Assembly (NCBI GenBank): GCA_017395065.1
Contig: JAFPWH010000014.1
Location: forward strand, 1 to 64,000
Length of the DNA stretch: 64,000 bases
Origin: Clostridia bacterium
GTDB taxonomy: Bacteria > Bacillota > Clostridia > Christensenellales > Aristaeellaceae
Reading direction: 5' to 3'
How positions within the stretch are numbered: the first letter of the stretch is position 1; each line of letters begins with the position of its first letter. The translations under genes were made by a program, and so were the position numbers. Shown one piece after another: positions 8,339-16,872 of the stretch. The notes beneath the pieces are model-generated. The model worked only from the letters and a program-made list of their open reading frames with translations, searched no databases and was not told where the DNA came from.

Positions 8339-8746
8339 TTGAATGCACTGATCGTGGCGGCGGGCGTGATCCGCAGGGGCAAAGAGCTGCTTTTGTGCCA
8401 AAGGCCCGATGATAAATCGCTCGAAGCCGGCAAATGGGAATTTCCCGGCGGAAAGCTCGAAGAGGGCGAAACGCCTAAGCAGGCGCTTGTGCGGGAACTT
8501 AAAGAGGAACTCGACATCGACGTGACCGTATCCCGCATCCTGGACGCGCGGATAAAGCGCTACGAAAGAGGCGCCATTTTGGTCCTGTTTTATGAATGCT
8601 CCATCGCAAACGGTACCCCGAAGGCGCTGGAGCACAAACGCATCACCTACGTAAGACCCGAAGAACTGACGCAATACGACCTGGCCGACGCAGACAGGTG
8701 TGCGGCCGAAACAATAATTCGAGACAAGGAGAATGCAAATGCTTAA
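8339..8746 (+). CDS. Nudix hydrolase, MutT-like (8-oxo-dGTP or CTP pyrophosphohydrolase)
   Basis: 135 residues from TTG 8339, with GGAGAAG about 6 bases upstream; no ATG exists near the expected N-terminus. The Nudix box is complete: G-KLEEG-E-TPKQALV-RE-LK-EE (residues about 38-60). Size and the C-terminal EHKRITYVRPEEL segment match MutT-type proteins that clean oxidised nucleotides. Substrate identity is inferred. The gene overlaps the tldD start by a few bases and is likely translationally coupled to it. Confidence 0.87.
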   Translation: MNALIVAAGVIRRGKELLLCQRPDDKSLEAGKWEFPGGKLEEGETPKQALVRELKEELDIDVTVSRILDARIKRYERGAILVLFYECSIANGTPKALEHKRITYVRPEELTQYDLADADRCAAETIIRDKENANA

Positions 8747-10127
8747 CAAATCTGCTGCCGAAGCAGCGCTCAGCAAAGCGGTTTCAACGGGCGGCGACTT
8801 TGCGGAAATCTTCTATGAAGACACGCGCAGATCCCGCATCTCTCAAACGGACGACAGGATAGACACCGCCACGACCTCGCGCAATCACGGCGCGGGTCTC
8901 AGGGTCTACAAGGGCGTAAACTCCGTCTATGTGCATTCCAACGATACCAGCGCCGAAGGGCTGATGAAGCTCGCGCGCCAGGCGGCAGAAGCCGTCGGCA
9001 ATGAAAAAGTGCCCGCCTGTGACGTACGGCTCGTGGGCTCGGTGACGCCAAACATTCATGAAATCAAACAGCTGCCCATGGACGTATGCGGCGAAAAACG
9101 CGCAAAGCTATTGGCGGACGCGTGCAAGGCGGCAAAGGCCTATTCCGCCGAGATCGCGCACGTAAGCTGCGCCCAGTGGGACTGGGAGCAGCACGTGACC
9201 ATCGCAAACACCGAAGGCCTTTTCAAAAACGATACCCGCGTATATGCCCGCATGATGGTGCAGGCCATCGCCTCCATGAACGGTGAAAACCAGACCGGTC
9301 ACGTGGGCCCCGGCGGCATGTGCGGCTTCGAACTGTTTGAAACGCTCGTAAACCCCGAGGAAGCGGGCAGGGAAGCGGCCAGAGAAGCCGTGACCATGCT
9401 TCACGCCGACCTGTGCCCTGCGGGCGTCATGCCGGTAATCATCGACGGCGGCTTCGGCGGCGTCATTTTCCACGAAGCCTGCGGTCATTCGCTCGAGGCG
9501 TCTTCCGTAGCCTTCGGCAACAGTGAATTCTGCGGAAAGCTCGGTCAGCAGATAGCCTCCGTTAAAGTGACCGCGATCGACGACGGCACGATCCCCAACT
9601 ACTGGGGCAGCGAAAACATCGACGACGAGGGTACGCCCACGACCAGGCTCGTTCTGATCGAAAACGGCATACTGAAAAACTACATGATCGACCGCCTGAA
9701 TTCGCGCCGCATGAACATGCCTGTGACCGGTTCCGCAAGGCGGCAGGACTACACCTTCGCGCCGACCTCCCGCATGCGGAACACATACATCGCCGCCGGC
9801 ACGGACGACGAAAGCGAGATCATCTCCTCCTGCGCGGACGGCCTCTACGCAAAGCAGATGGGCGGCGGCAGCGTAAATCCCCTGACCGGCGAATTCAACT
9901 TTGCCGTGAGCGAAGGGTATCTTATCAAAAACGGCAAGGTCGACCGTCCGGTGCGCGGCGCGACGCTGATCGGCAAGGGCGGCCAGACCATCATGAAGAT
10001 CGACCGAGTGGGCAAAAAGATGTGGATGGCGCAGGGTATGTGCGGTTCGTCCAGCGGCAGCGTGCCCACCAACGTGGGTCAGCCGATGATCCGCGTGACC
10101 GACATGACCGTAGGAGGCAGAAAATGA
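8739..10127 (+). CDS. tldD: TldD-type metalloprotease subunit
   Basis: 462 residues from ATG 8739, which is 8 bases after AAGGAG; the ATG at 8733 is too close to that site. The catalytic HExxxH of TldD is visible as FHEACGHSLE near residue 245. The C-terminal beta region (GKGGQTIMKIDRVG, QGMCGSSSGSVPTNVG) is typical. TldD forms a heterodimeric Zn-protease with TldE that degrades unfolded peptides and matures some ribosomal peptides such as microcin B17. Its partner overlaps by 4 bases (ATGA). No precursor-peptide gene is visible beside it, so a housekeeping role is more likely. Confidence 0.95.
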   Translation: MLNKSAAEAALSKAVSTGGDFAEIFYEDTRRSRISQTDDRIDTATTSRNHGAGLRVYKGVNSVYVHSNDTSAEGLMKLARQAAEAVGNEKVPACDVRLVGSVTPNIHEIKQLPMDVCGEKRAKLLADACKAAKAYSAEIAHVSCAQWDWEQHVTIANTEGLFKNDTRVYARMMVQAIASMNGENQTGHVGPGGMCGFELFETLVNPEEAGREAAREAVTMLHADLCPAGVMPVIIDGGFGGVIFHEACGHSLEASSVAFGNSEFCGKLGQQIASVKVTAIDDGTIPNYWGSENIDDEGTPTTRLVLIENGILKNYMIDRLNSRRMNMPVTGSARRQDYTFAPTSRMRNTYIAAGTDDESEIISSCADGLYAKQMGGGSVNPLTGEFNFAVSEGYLIKNGKVDRPVRGATLIGKGGQTIMKIDRVGKKMWMAQGMCGSSSGSVPTNVGQPMIRVTDMTVGGRK

Positions 10128-11476
10128 ACAGACAGCAGTTTATAGATCGGCTCTTCGCCGGCGCAAAGCAGGCGGGCATAGAGGAGTGCGAGGCGTATTT
10201 TGCCGGCAGCGAAAGCTTTGACGTGGACGTATTGGACGGCGCGATCAAGGAATACACCGTCTCCGAAAGAAGTGGCATGTGCTTCAGAGGCGTTTACAAG
10301 GGCAAGATGGGCTACGCCTCCACGGAGATCGAAGACGAGGAAGCCATCGACATGCTGATCGAGGGCGTAAAGAACAACGCATCCCTTCTGCAGACGAACG
10401 ACGGAGAAAGCATATTTGAAGGTAGCGAAAACTATCCCGAAGTCGACACCTTCGACGATGCCGTTCCGAGCATCCCCGCTTCCGAAAAGATCGCCGCGAG
10501 CATCAAAATGGAGCAGCTCGTAAAGGCAAAAGACAAGCGGGTCCTTCGCGTCGAGGGCTGCGGTATTTCAAGCAGCGTATCGAACGTAAGGATCGTAAAC
10601 TCGAAGGGGCTGGACATCTCCGGAAAGAGCACGCTGTACGCGGCGGCGGTCGCCCCGATCGTCTCCGACGGCGGCAATCCGAATTTCGGCTTCGAACTCA
10701 AATACAGCCATAAGGCCTGCGACGTGGACATCGAGCAGGTCGCGGATAAGAGCGTCGACAGGGCGCTCGAAGGGCTGGGCGCGGTCAGCATCCCCAGCGG
10801 AAAGTATAAATGCGTGCTCAGAAACGACATGGCGGGCGCGCTTCTTGCCACCTTCGCAGGCGTCTTTTCGGGCGAGAGCGCCCGCAAGGGCATGAGCCTG
10901 CTGAAGGGCAGGGAAGGCGAGATCATCGCAAGCGAAAAGCTCACTATCATCGACGAACCGCTTTTGAAGGACGGGCTTGCTTCTTCCTCCTTCGACGCGG
11001 AGGGCGTTGCGCGCTTCACGAAGGACATTGTAAAAGACGGCAGATTCATGACGCTCCTGCACAACCGCGTGACTGCCGCGGAGCTTAAAAAAACCACCAC
11101 CGCGAACGCCGCGAAAATGGGCTATGCGGGCAAGGTGACCGTGGCCCCGACGAACATGTACGTAAAGCCCGGCGACATCTCCTTTGACGAAATGCTCTCT
11201 GAAGTGGGCGAGGGCATACTGATCACGAGCCTCATGGGCATGCATTCCGGTGCCAATCCCATCAGCGGCGACTTCTCTCTCGGCGCGAAGGGCTTTATGA
11301 TCAAGGACGGAAAGAAGGCCTTCCCCGTGGAGCAGATCACCGTCGCGGGCAATTTCTTTGAGATACTGAAAAACATCCGCGCCGTGGCGAGCGATCTGGA
11401 GTTCGGCCGCCCGGGCCTTGGCTCGATCGGGTCTCCCGCGCTGTACGTGGGCGAGATTTCCGTGGCGGGCAAATAA
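10124..11476 (+). CDS. tldE: TldE/PmbA-type metalloprotease partner subunit
   Basis: 450 residues from ATG 10124, with TAGGAGG 8 bases upstream and a 4-base overlap with tldD. The frame is open further back to 10022 but that part lies inside tldD. It has the PmbA/TldE fold pattern (ASSSFDAEGVARFTKDIV, MGMHSGANPISGDFSLGAKG) and lacks HExxxH, as expected for the non-catalytic half. It works with TldD in the cytoplasm. Confidence 0.95.
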   Translation: MNRQQFIDRLFAGAKQAGIEECEAYFAGSESFDVDVLDGAIKEYTVSERSGMCFRGVYKGKMGYASTEIEDEEAIDMLIEGVKNNASLLQTNDGESIFEGSENYPEVDTFDDAVPSIPASEKIAASIKMEQLVKAKDKRVLRVEGCGISSSVSNVRIVNSKGLDISGKSTLYAAAVAPIVSDGGNPNFGFELKYSHKACDVDIEQVADKSVDRALEGLGAVSIPSGKYKCVLRNDMAGALLATFAGVFSGESARKGMSLLKGREGEIIASEKLTIIDEPLLKDGLASSSFDAEGVARFTKDIVKDGRFMTLLHNRVTAAELKKTTTANAAKMGYAGKVTVAPTNMYVKPGDISFDEMLSEVGEGILITSLMGMHSGANPISGDFSLGAKGFMIKDGKKAFPVEQITVAGNFFEILKNIRAVASDLEFGRPGLGSIGSPALYVGEISVAGK

Positions 11477-11506
11477 GCGCAATACTTTTGATCGGAGGTG
11501 CCTCAA

Positions 11507-12730
11507 GTGGGCAACATCATGAACAATTATTTCTACGGCAAGGCCGGCCAGGCCGACTACACCGTAGAGCAAATGCCGACCACCCGCAAGCAGCTGTTCT
11601 TTACGACGCTGAAAGTGCGCTTTTCTTCGATGATCGGGATCAACCTTTTGCACTTTCTGTTTATGCTGCCGCTGCTCATCTGGCTGTTTTTGGGCTTCGA
11701 GACGCTGAGCATCTACTTCGGCATCGATGAAACCACGGCGCCCGAATATAAGGAGCGCTTAAGGCAGGTTGCGCCCGAAGTGGTCAGCGAGTACGACGCG
11801 TACGCGGAGCTCGACAAGGGCTTTCAGGCGATCATCGACAAGTACGAGACCGACGAGCAGATCAGCGCGGCCTTCACGGAAAGCGGTGCGATCACGGCTC
11901 AAACCACCAACACCGAAACCGGCGAAGTGACGACCTACACCTACACCGCGCAGGAGTGGGATACGCTCAAAACAAGCCGCGCCGAACACTACAAAAACTA
12001 CTATAATCTGCTCGCGCAGGAAAGAAACGGCAACATCACCACCACGCTATTGATCGCGATCCCGCTTTTCATGATCGCGTCCGTCGGCCGCCCGGGCATG
12101 ATGTACGTACTGCGCAACTGGGCCAGAGACGACCATTCCTTTGTCTGGCAGGATTATAAAGCCGCCATCAAGGACAACTGGAAGCAGTCGCTGCCGCTGG
12201 GCTTTCTGAACGGACTGAGCTTTTTGCTGTTCTTTATCGCGTGGGTGACCTATGGAAACATGGCCAACAACAGCTGGTTCTTTGCGATCCCGCAGGGACT
12301 GATGGTCGTTCTGCTCGTGATCTGGTGGATGATGAACGAACTGATCTATGTGATGATGGTCACCTACGACATGAAGTTCGGCCAGCTCATCAAAAATTCC
12401 ATCATCATGGCCATCGCCCGGCTGCCCATCGCCTTTTTGATTCTGCTTGGCACGGTCGCCTTCCCGCTGCTTCTCAGCTTCCTGCCCGCGCCGTACAGCC
12501 TGCTCGCGCTTCTGGTCGTGTACCTGCTGATCGGATTCGCGTTCGTGGGATTTGTGCAAGCCTCGTTTGCGAACAGCTGCTTTGACAAGTACCTGAATCC
12601 CCGCATCGAAGGAGCGGAGGTCAACAAGGGACTGTATAATCCGGACAGCGAGGACGAGCAAAAGCAGGACGAACCCGAGCCGGAAAACCTCGTCAAAGAG
12701 GACAGGTATTGGGAGCACAAGACCAAATGA
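11507..12730 (+). CDS. YesL/DUF624-like multi-pass membrane protein with large loop insertion
   Basis: 407 residues from GTG 11507, 8 bases after GGAGG (11494-11498); ATG 11519 is an alternative start. About six hydrophobic segments are visible. The first (IGINLLHFLFMLPLLIWLFL) is followed by a hydrophilic region of about 115 residues (60-175), then the rest of the membrane domain. RNWARDDHSFVWQDYKAAIK resembles the cytoplasmic motif of YesL/DUF624 proteins, which often sit near carbohydrate ABC importers. The C-terminal tail is acidic. The extra loop makes it about twice the usual 200-residue family length. The function is unknown. Confidence 0.65.
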   Translation: MGNIMNNYFYGKAGQADYTVEQMPTTRKQLFFTTLKVRFSSMIGINLLHFLFMLPLLIWLFLGFETLSIYFGIDETTAPEYKERLRQVAPEVVSEYDAYAELDKGFQAIIDKYETDEQISAAFTESGAITAQTTNTETGEVTTYTYTAQEWDTLKTSRAEHYKNYYNLLAQERNGNITTTLLIAIPLFMIASVGRPGMMYVLRNWARDDHSFVWQDYKAAIKDNWKQSLPLGFLNGLSFLLFFIAWVTYGNMANNSWFFAIPQGLMVVLLVIWWMMNELIYVMMVTYDMKFGQLIKNSIIMAIARLPIAFLILLGTVAFPLLLSFLPAPYSLLALLVVYLLIGFAFVGFVQASFANSCFDKYLNPRIEGAEVNKGLYNPDSEDEQKQDEPEPENLVKEDRYWEHKTK

Positions 12731-13467
12731 TGTACGCTTCCCTTGCCGGCATATACGATTCGTTGGCATACGATTTCGACTATGCGGCCTGGTGCGAACT
12801 GTATGAGGAGCTGCTGAAGAAGAACAACGGCAGCATCCGCGAGATCTGTGACGCCGGCTGCGGCACCGGTACGCTCACCGTAGCGCTCAGCCGCAAGGGC
12901 TACAGAATGACCGGAACAGACTTGTCCGGGGACATGCTCAGCGTGGCCTCGGACAAGGCGCACTTAAGCGGGCAGCGAATCACTTTCGTAAAGCAGGACA
13001 TGCGGCAGCTTTTACTGCCGCACAAGGTCGACGCGGTCATGTGCGCCTGCGACGGGGTGAATTATCTGACCACCCCAAACGGTCTCATGGCTTTTTTCAG
13101 CGCAGTCTTTTCGAACCTGAAAGCGGGCGGCGCGTTCGCCTTCGACATATCGAACCGCGAAAAACTGCTCGGCATGGGGAAGGAAAAACTCTACGCCGAG
13201 GAAACGGATGCCTGTGCGTACCTCTGGCAAAACGAATTCGAAGACGATATACTTAAAATGTATCTGAGCTTCTACATCCGCGCCGCGGACGGGAGATACG
13301 ATAAAACCACCGAAACGCACAGCCAGAGGGCGTGGAAGAAATGCGAGATACTGGACGCACTTAACGAGGCCGGCTTCGTGAACGTCGAGAGCATCGGCGA
13401 TGACGAAGCGGAAAACCCGCGACTCGGCGGAAAGCGCATCTTCTTTTCGGCGGCAAAACCAAACTGA
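12727..13467 (+). CDS. Class I SAM-dependent methyltransferase
   Basis: 246 residues from ATG 12727, overlapping the end of the YesL-like gene; a TTG at 12709 is possible. Motif I is clear (DAGCGTGTLTVALSRKG) with the acidic motif II residue in GTDLS. The N-terminal YDSLAYDFDYAAW and the late segment SQRAWKKCEILDALNEAGF match the small family of predicted methyltransferases seen beside hslO in Clostridia. The substrate is unknown. It lies 15 bases ahead of hslO in the same operon. Confidence 0.87.
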   Translation: MMYASLAGIYDSLAYDFDYAAWCELYEELLKKNNGSIREICDAGCGTGTLTVALSRKGYRMTGTDLSGDMLSVASDKAHLSGQRITFVKQDMRQLLLPHKVDAVMCACDGVNYLTTPNGLMAFFSAVFSNLKAGGAFAFDISNREKLLGMGKEKLYAEETDACAYLWQNEFEDDILKMYLSFYIRAADGRYDKTTETHSQRAWKKCEILDALNEAGFVNVESIGDDEAENPRLGGKRIFFSAAKPN

Positions 13468-13482
13468 TAAACGGAGAAATCA

Positions 13483-14400
13483 ATGCAAAACGATATGCTG
13501 TATCCAGACAGGCTGATGCGCCTGTCATTGATGGGCGGCGAGGCGCGCGCCTTCCTGATCGAGAGCACGCACCTTACCGAACGGGCCAGAAGCCTGCATT
13601 CCACGAGCAAAACAGCGACTGCCGCGCTCGGAAGGACACTGACCCTCACTTCGATCCTCGGCGCGATGCTCAAGGGAGAAGACGAGTCTGTGACCGTGCG
13701 CCTGGACGGCGACGGCCCTGCCGGCGTGATCCTCTGCGTCGGAAAGCCCGACGGCAGTGTAAAGGGCTTCGTTTCCCATCCCGGTGCGGAGGTCGCGCGG
13801 CGCGGCGAAAAGCTGGACGTCGGCGCGCTGGTCGGCCATAACGGCACGCTGACCGTCATCAAGGATTTGCGCCTGAAGGAGCCCTACATCGGCCAGGTGC
13901 CGTTGGTCAGCGGCGAAATCGGCGAGGATTTCGCGATGTATTTTACCTCCTCCGAGCAGACGCCCTCTCTCGTCAGTGTGGGCGTACTGGTGGCAGACAG
14001 GGTCGTTTCAAGCGGCGCGCTGGTCATTCAGCTCATGCCCGGCGCGAGCGAGGCCGCGATCCAATCCATCGAAAACAGCGCGGGCATGTTCATGGATATA
14101 TCCAAAACACTCCTGGAATACCACCTCGAGGGCACGTGCGAACAGCTGCTTACGCACCTCGAACCGGAAATACTGGACACGGTTCCGGTCGCGTATCGCT
14201 GCGGCTGTACCCGTCAGAAGGTCGAGACCATGCTGATGAGCCTTGGCGAAAACGAACTAAACGACATGATCAAAACGCAAAACGGCGCAGAGGTGGACTG
14301 CCATTTCTGCAATACCCGACAGCGCTTTACCGCGGAGGAACTGAAGAACCTCATCGCGCGGATAAAGGAGAAACAAAACACAATCAGCGATGCGAAATAA
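13483..14400 (+). CDS. hslO: Redox-regulated holdase chaperone Hsp33
   Basis: 305 residues with the complete C-terminal zinc switch: CGC near residue 239 and CHFC near residue 272. Zn is bound by the four cysteines when reduced; oxidation with heat or bleach releases it and activates chaperone binding. The N-terminal substrate-binding domain is of normal length. The start is ATG 13483 behind ACGGAG. It overlaps the next gene by 11 bases. Confidence 0.97.
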   Translation: MQNDMLYPDRLMRLSLMGGEARAFLIESTHLTERARSLHSTSKTATAALGRTLTLTSILGAMLKGEDESVTVRLDGDGPAGVILCVGKPDGSVKGFVSHPGAEVARRGEKLDVGALVGHNGTLTVIKDLRLKEPYIGQVPLVSGEIGEDFAMYFTSSEQTPSLVSVGVLVADRVVSSGALVIQLMPGASEAAIQSIENSAGMFMDISKTLLEYHLEGTCEQLLTHLEPEILDTVPVAYRCGCTRQKVETMLMSLGENELNDMIKTQNGAEVDCHFCNTRQRFTAEELKNLIARIKEKQNTISDAK

Positions 14401-16021
14401 CGAAGTACCCATCAAACAAAGCGAAAAATATTACAGACAGCGCGTCAACATGAACCTGAAACAGGGCCGATTGATCGACGCGCTCAGGCTTCTCGGAAAG
14501 CTGAGACAGCAAAAACCCGACGACGCGGAGCTCATGCTCGAAGAGTCGGTCTTGCTCAGTCGCATGAAGCTCGTCGAGAAGAGCTCGGAGCTGATCAGCG
14601 AAGCGATGCTGCGCCAATGCGATCAGCCAAAGCTCGTACACGCGCTGTTTGAAAACCTGCTCGCGCGGGACATGGAATCCAAAGCGGCTGCACTCATTCA
14701 AAACCTTCCGGAGGGAAACGTGCAGGCCGAATGCACGAATCGGCTGGTCGAGTACCACCTGGACAAGGAGTACGAGCGGCGGCACCCGGTTCTCAAGCGC
14801 CGCGAGGCCTACGCGCTCAAGCTCATGAAGCACGGCGTGGATCTGATTTCATCCGGAGAAGCGAAGCGCGGCGAAGAGCTCGTAAAACGCAGCCTGAACC
14901 TGTGCGAGGATTCTGCTTACGTCACCGCGATGTATGCCGTGACGCTTGCGGGCTGCCAGAACCCGGACGCCGGGAAATATGCTGTTTCCGCTTGCCAAAA
15001 ACTCAGGCAGGACAGCGATTTTTCGGTCAAAGTATTGTGTGCAAGGGCTCTGGCGCTTTGCGGCTATCGGAATAAGGCAACACAGCTGCTCAGATCCATG
15101 CGCGTAGGCAGCCTTCTGCCAAGAGAAAGGACGCAGCTTTTCTGCGCGCTTTCCGAATGCGGACTGCACGCCGAAATCTACGCTTACTGCGCAAAGGAAC
15201 TGAAGGCCCACCGATACGAAGCGGGGCTGATGCACGCGCTCAGCGTTTCGGCCGCCTTGAGCGGGCTGGAGGAGAGCAAGGTACTCTACGGCTGGAAAAA
15301 GATTCTCGAAGCAGACGAAGACAATATGATCTGCAAGGCGTTTATCGAAGCTTACGAGGGCAATAAGCTCACGGGCGATGCAGAGGAATACCTGTTCGAT
15401 CTGACGGATGATATGCTCCTGTCGCTCTATCAGCGCCTGCGCAGCAAAGGAGCGACGGCCAAGGAAGCTGTGCGCCTTTGCTACACAAAAGACCGTGAGC
15501 AACTGCAGGAAGCGGGTACGTGGCTTTTGCTCATGCTGGAGCAGGCTTCGGCCCGGCAGCTTATCGAGATACTGTCTGTGCGGCCCGATCTCAGCGACGG
15601 CGCACGGGAGGTGTGCGAAAGCATTATCGCCGCCAACGGACTTAGCGGGATTACTCAGCATTACCCGCTTTTGAAAATCGATTCCGCTTCTTCCGAGCCG
15701 CCGCTTGCGGTCGATTCCAGTATATGGCTAAAGCACATCTACACGAACATCGTAGACCTGCTCGTAAGATACCACAGATCCGGAAGGCTCACTGCGCTCA
15801 AGCGGGTATTCGATCGCGCCGTCAGCAATCGCAGCGTAAGGCACGAAATGCTTTTGCGGCAAAACGCCGCCGAAGCCGCCGTGCTGTTGCTCACGGTCAA
15901 ACCGAACGCGAACAAGAGCTACAAAAGGCGCCTGAGCAGAGGCTATCGCATTCCCGTAAGACAGCTCGACTATATGATCAGAAAAATCATGTGTGCTCCG
16001 AAAGGAAACAAAAATGTTTGA
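14390..16021 (+). CDS. Unrecognised helical-repeat (TPR-like) protein
   Basis: 543 residues, not recognised as a named family. It is almost wholly helical with repeated hydrophobic/Ala patterning that suggests TPR or SEL1-like repeats (RLIDALRLLGKLRQQKPDDAE and similar). It shows no signal peptide, membrane segment or catalytic motif. The last 40 residues are basic. The ATG at 14390 lies inside the end of hslO and its ribosome site is poor, suggesting translational coupling. The next gene starts inside its last codons. A scaffold or adaptor role is a guess from fold type only. Confidence 0.7.
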   Translation: MRNNEVPIKQSEKYYRQRVNMNLKQGRLIDALRLLGKLRQQKPDDAELMLEESVLLSRMKLVEKSSELISEAMLRQCDQPKLVHALFENLLARDMESKAAALIQNLPEGNVQAECTNRLVEYHLDKEYERRHPVLKRREAYALKLMKHGVDLISSGEAKRGEELVKRSLNLCEDSAYVTAMYAVTLAGCQNPDAGKYAVSACQKLRQDSDFSVKVLCARALALCGYRNKATQLLRSMRVGSLLPRERTQLFCALSECGLHAEIYAYCAKELKAHRYEAGLMHALSVSAALSGLEESKVLYGWKKILEADEDNMICKAFIEAYEGNKLTGDAEEYLFDLTDDMLLSLYQRLRSKGATAKEAVRLCYTKDREQLQEAGTWLLLMLEQASARQLIEILSVRPDLSDGAREVCESIIAANGLSGITQHYPLLKIDSASSEPPLAVDSSIWLKHIYTNIVDLLVRYHRSGRLTALKRVFDRAVSNRSVRHEMLLRQNAAEAAVLLLTVKPNANKSYKRRLSRGYRIPVRQLDYMIRKIMCAPKGNKNV

Positions 16022-16850
16022 GATACTCGATTTTGATGCCAACTTCAAAGCCTATACCGAAAAATGGATAGAGCTAAACAAGGGCAAATTCAAAACCTTC
16101 GAGCAGATGGAGGATGCCATACCGGAGGTATATCTGCGCTGGCTCAATAGTCCCGCGGCGTTTCTGGGTGGCGAAACGCCCGGCGCATTTTTCACGAAAT
16201 TCAACAGCGCGCCGGAATTGATCAAATGGCTGCGCCTGTACGACGCGTCGAATGTACCCACGCCCGATCAGTTGCTGGACAGGATCAGCGACCTGGGGGA
16301 GCAGAGCATAAAGCCGCTCGTGTATACGGCCAGGGACGATAAGAACTCTCAGGCGCTCAGAATGACGGCACTCAATCTCTTAAAGGAGCTCGACGCGGGC
16401 GACGCGCCGCTGGAAGTGTGCTTAAGCCTGATCGACCGCAGGGAAGAGACCGACGAGCTTGCCGATGTCGCGGCGGACATCGTGGGACAGCTTGCCCCGG
16501 CGCACAAGGAAGAGCTGCTGTCCCGCCTCGAAGAGGTGAACGAATTCGCGCGCGAGACTTATCTCGATCTGCTAAGCGCTCTGCCGCCGGACGAGAGGAC
16601 CTATCAGGCCCTCACACGTGAATTCCTGTCCCGGCGGGACAAATGCGGCCTGTACGCCGCGCTGCTTGGCAGATACGGCGACGACAGGGCGCTTGATCTG
16701 CTGACAGAGGCGCTTGACTGGGAAGAGATCAACTACATCGATTACATCGAAATCAGGGACGCAATCGAAAAGCTGGGCGGGGAATGCATCGCGGAGCGCG
16801 ATTTTACGGGCGATGTGTACTATGAGGCACTGAAACAGCAGCAGAAGTGA
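16014..16850 (+). CDS. Unrecognised HEAT-repeat-like protein
   Basis: 278 residues from ATG 16014, with AAAGGA 7 bases upstream. The N-terminal 75 residues (FKTFEQMEDAIPEVYLRWLN) are unlike the rest. Residues 75-260 consist of roughly 30-40-residue helical hairpins with Leu/Ala/Asp patterning, suggestive of HEAT-type repeats. It is acidic overall, with no membrane segment or catalytic motif. It overlaps the preceding TPR-like gene and is followed 22 bases later by a zinc-ribbon membrane protein, so the three may act together. Confidence 0.7.
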   Translation: MFEILDFDANFKAYTEKWIELNKGKFKTFEQMEDAIPEVYLRWLNSPAAFLGGETPGAFFTKFNSAPELIKWLRLYDASNVPTPDQLLDRISDLGEQSIKPLVYTARDDKNSQALRMTALNLLKELDAGDAPLEVCLSLIDRREETDELADVAADIVGQLAPAHKEELLSRLEEVNEFARETYLDLLSALPPDERTYQALTREFLSRRDKCGLYAALLGRYGDDRALDLLTEALDWEEINYIDYIEIRDAIEKLGGECIAERDFTGDVYYEALKQQQK

Positions 16851-16872
16851 CTTAGCAAACGGAGGCACGCAT

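Noticed and set aside
10022..10123. N-terminal extension of TldE into tldD
   Set aside because: The extra 34 residues overlap tldD out of frame, and ATG 10124 has a strong ribosome site and the usual ATGA junction.
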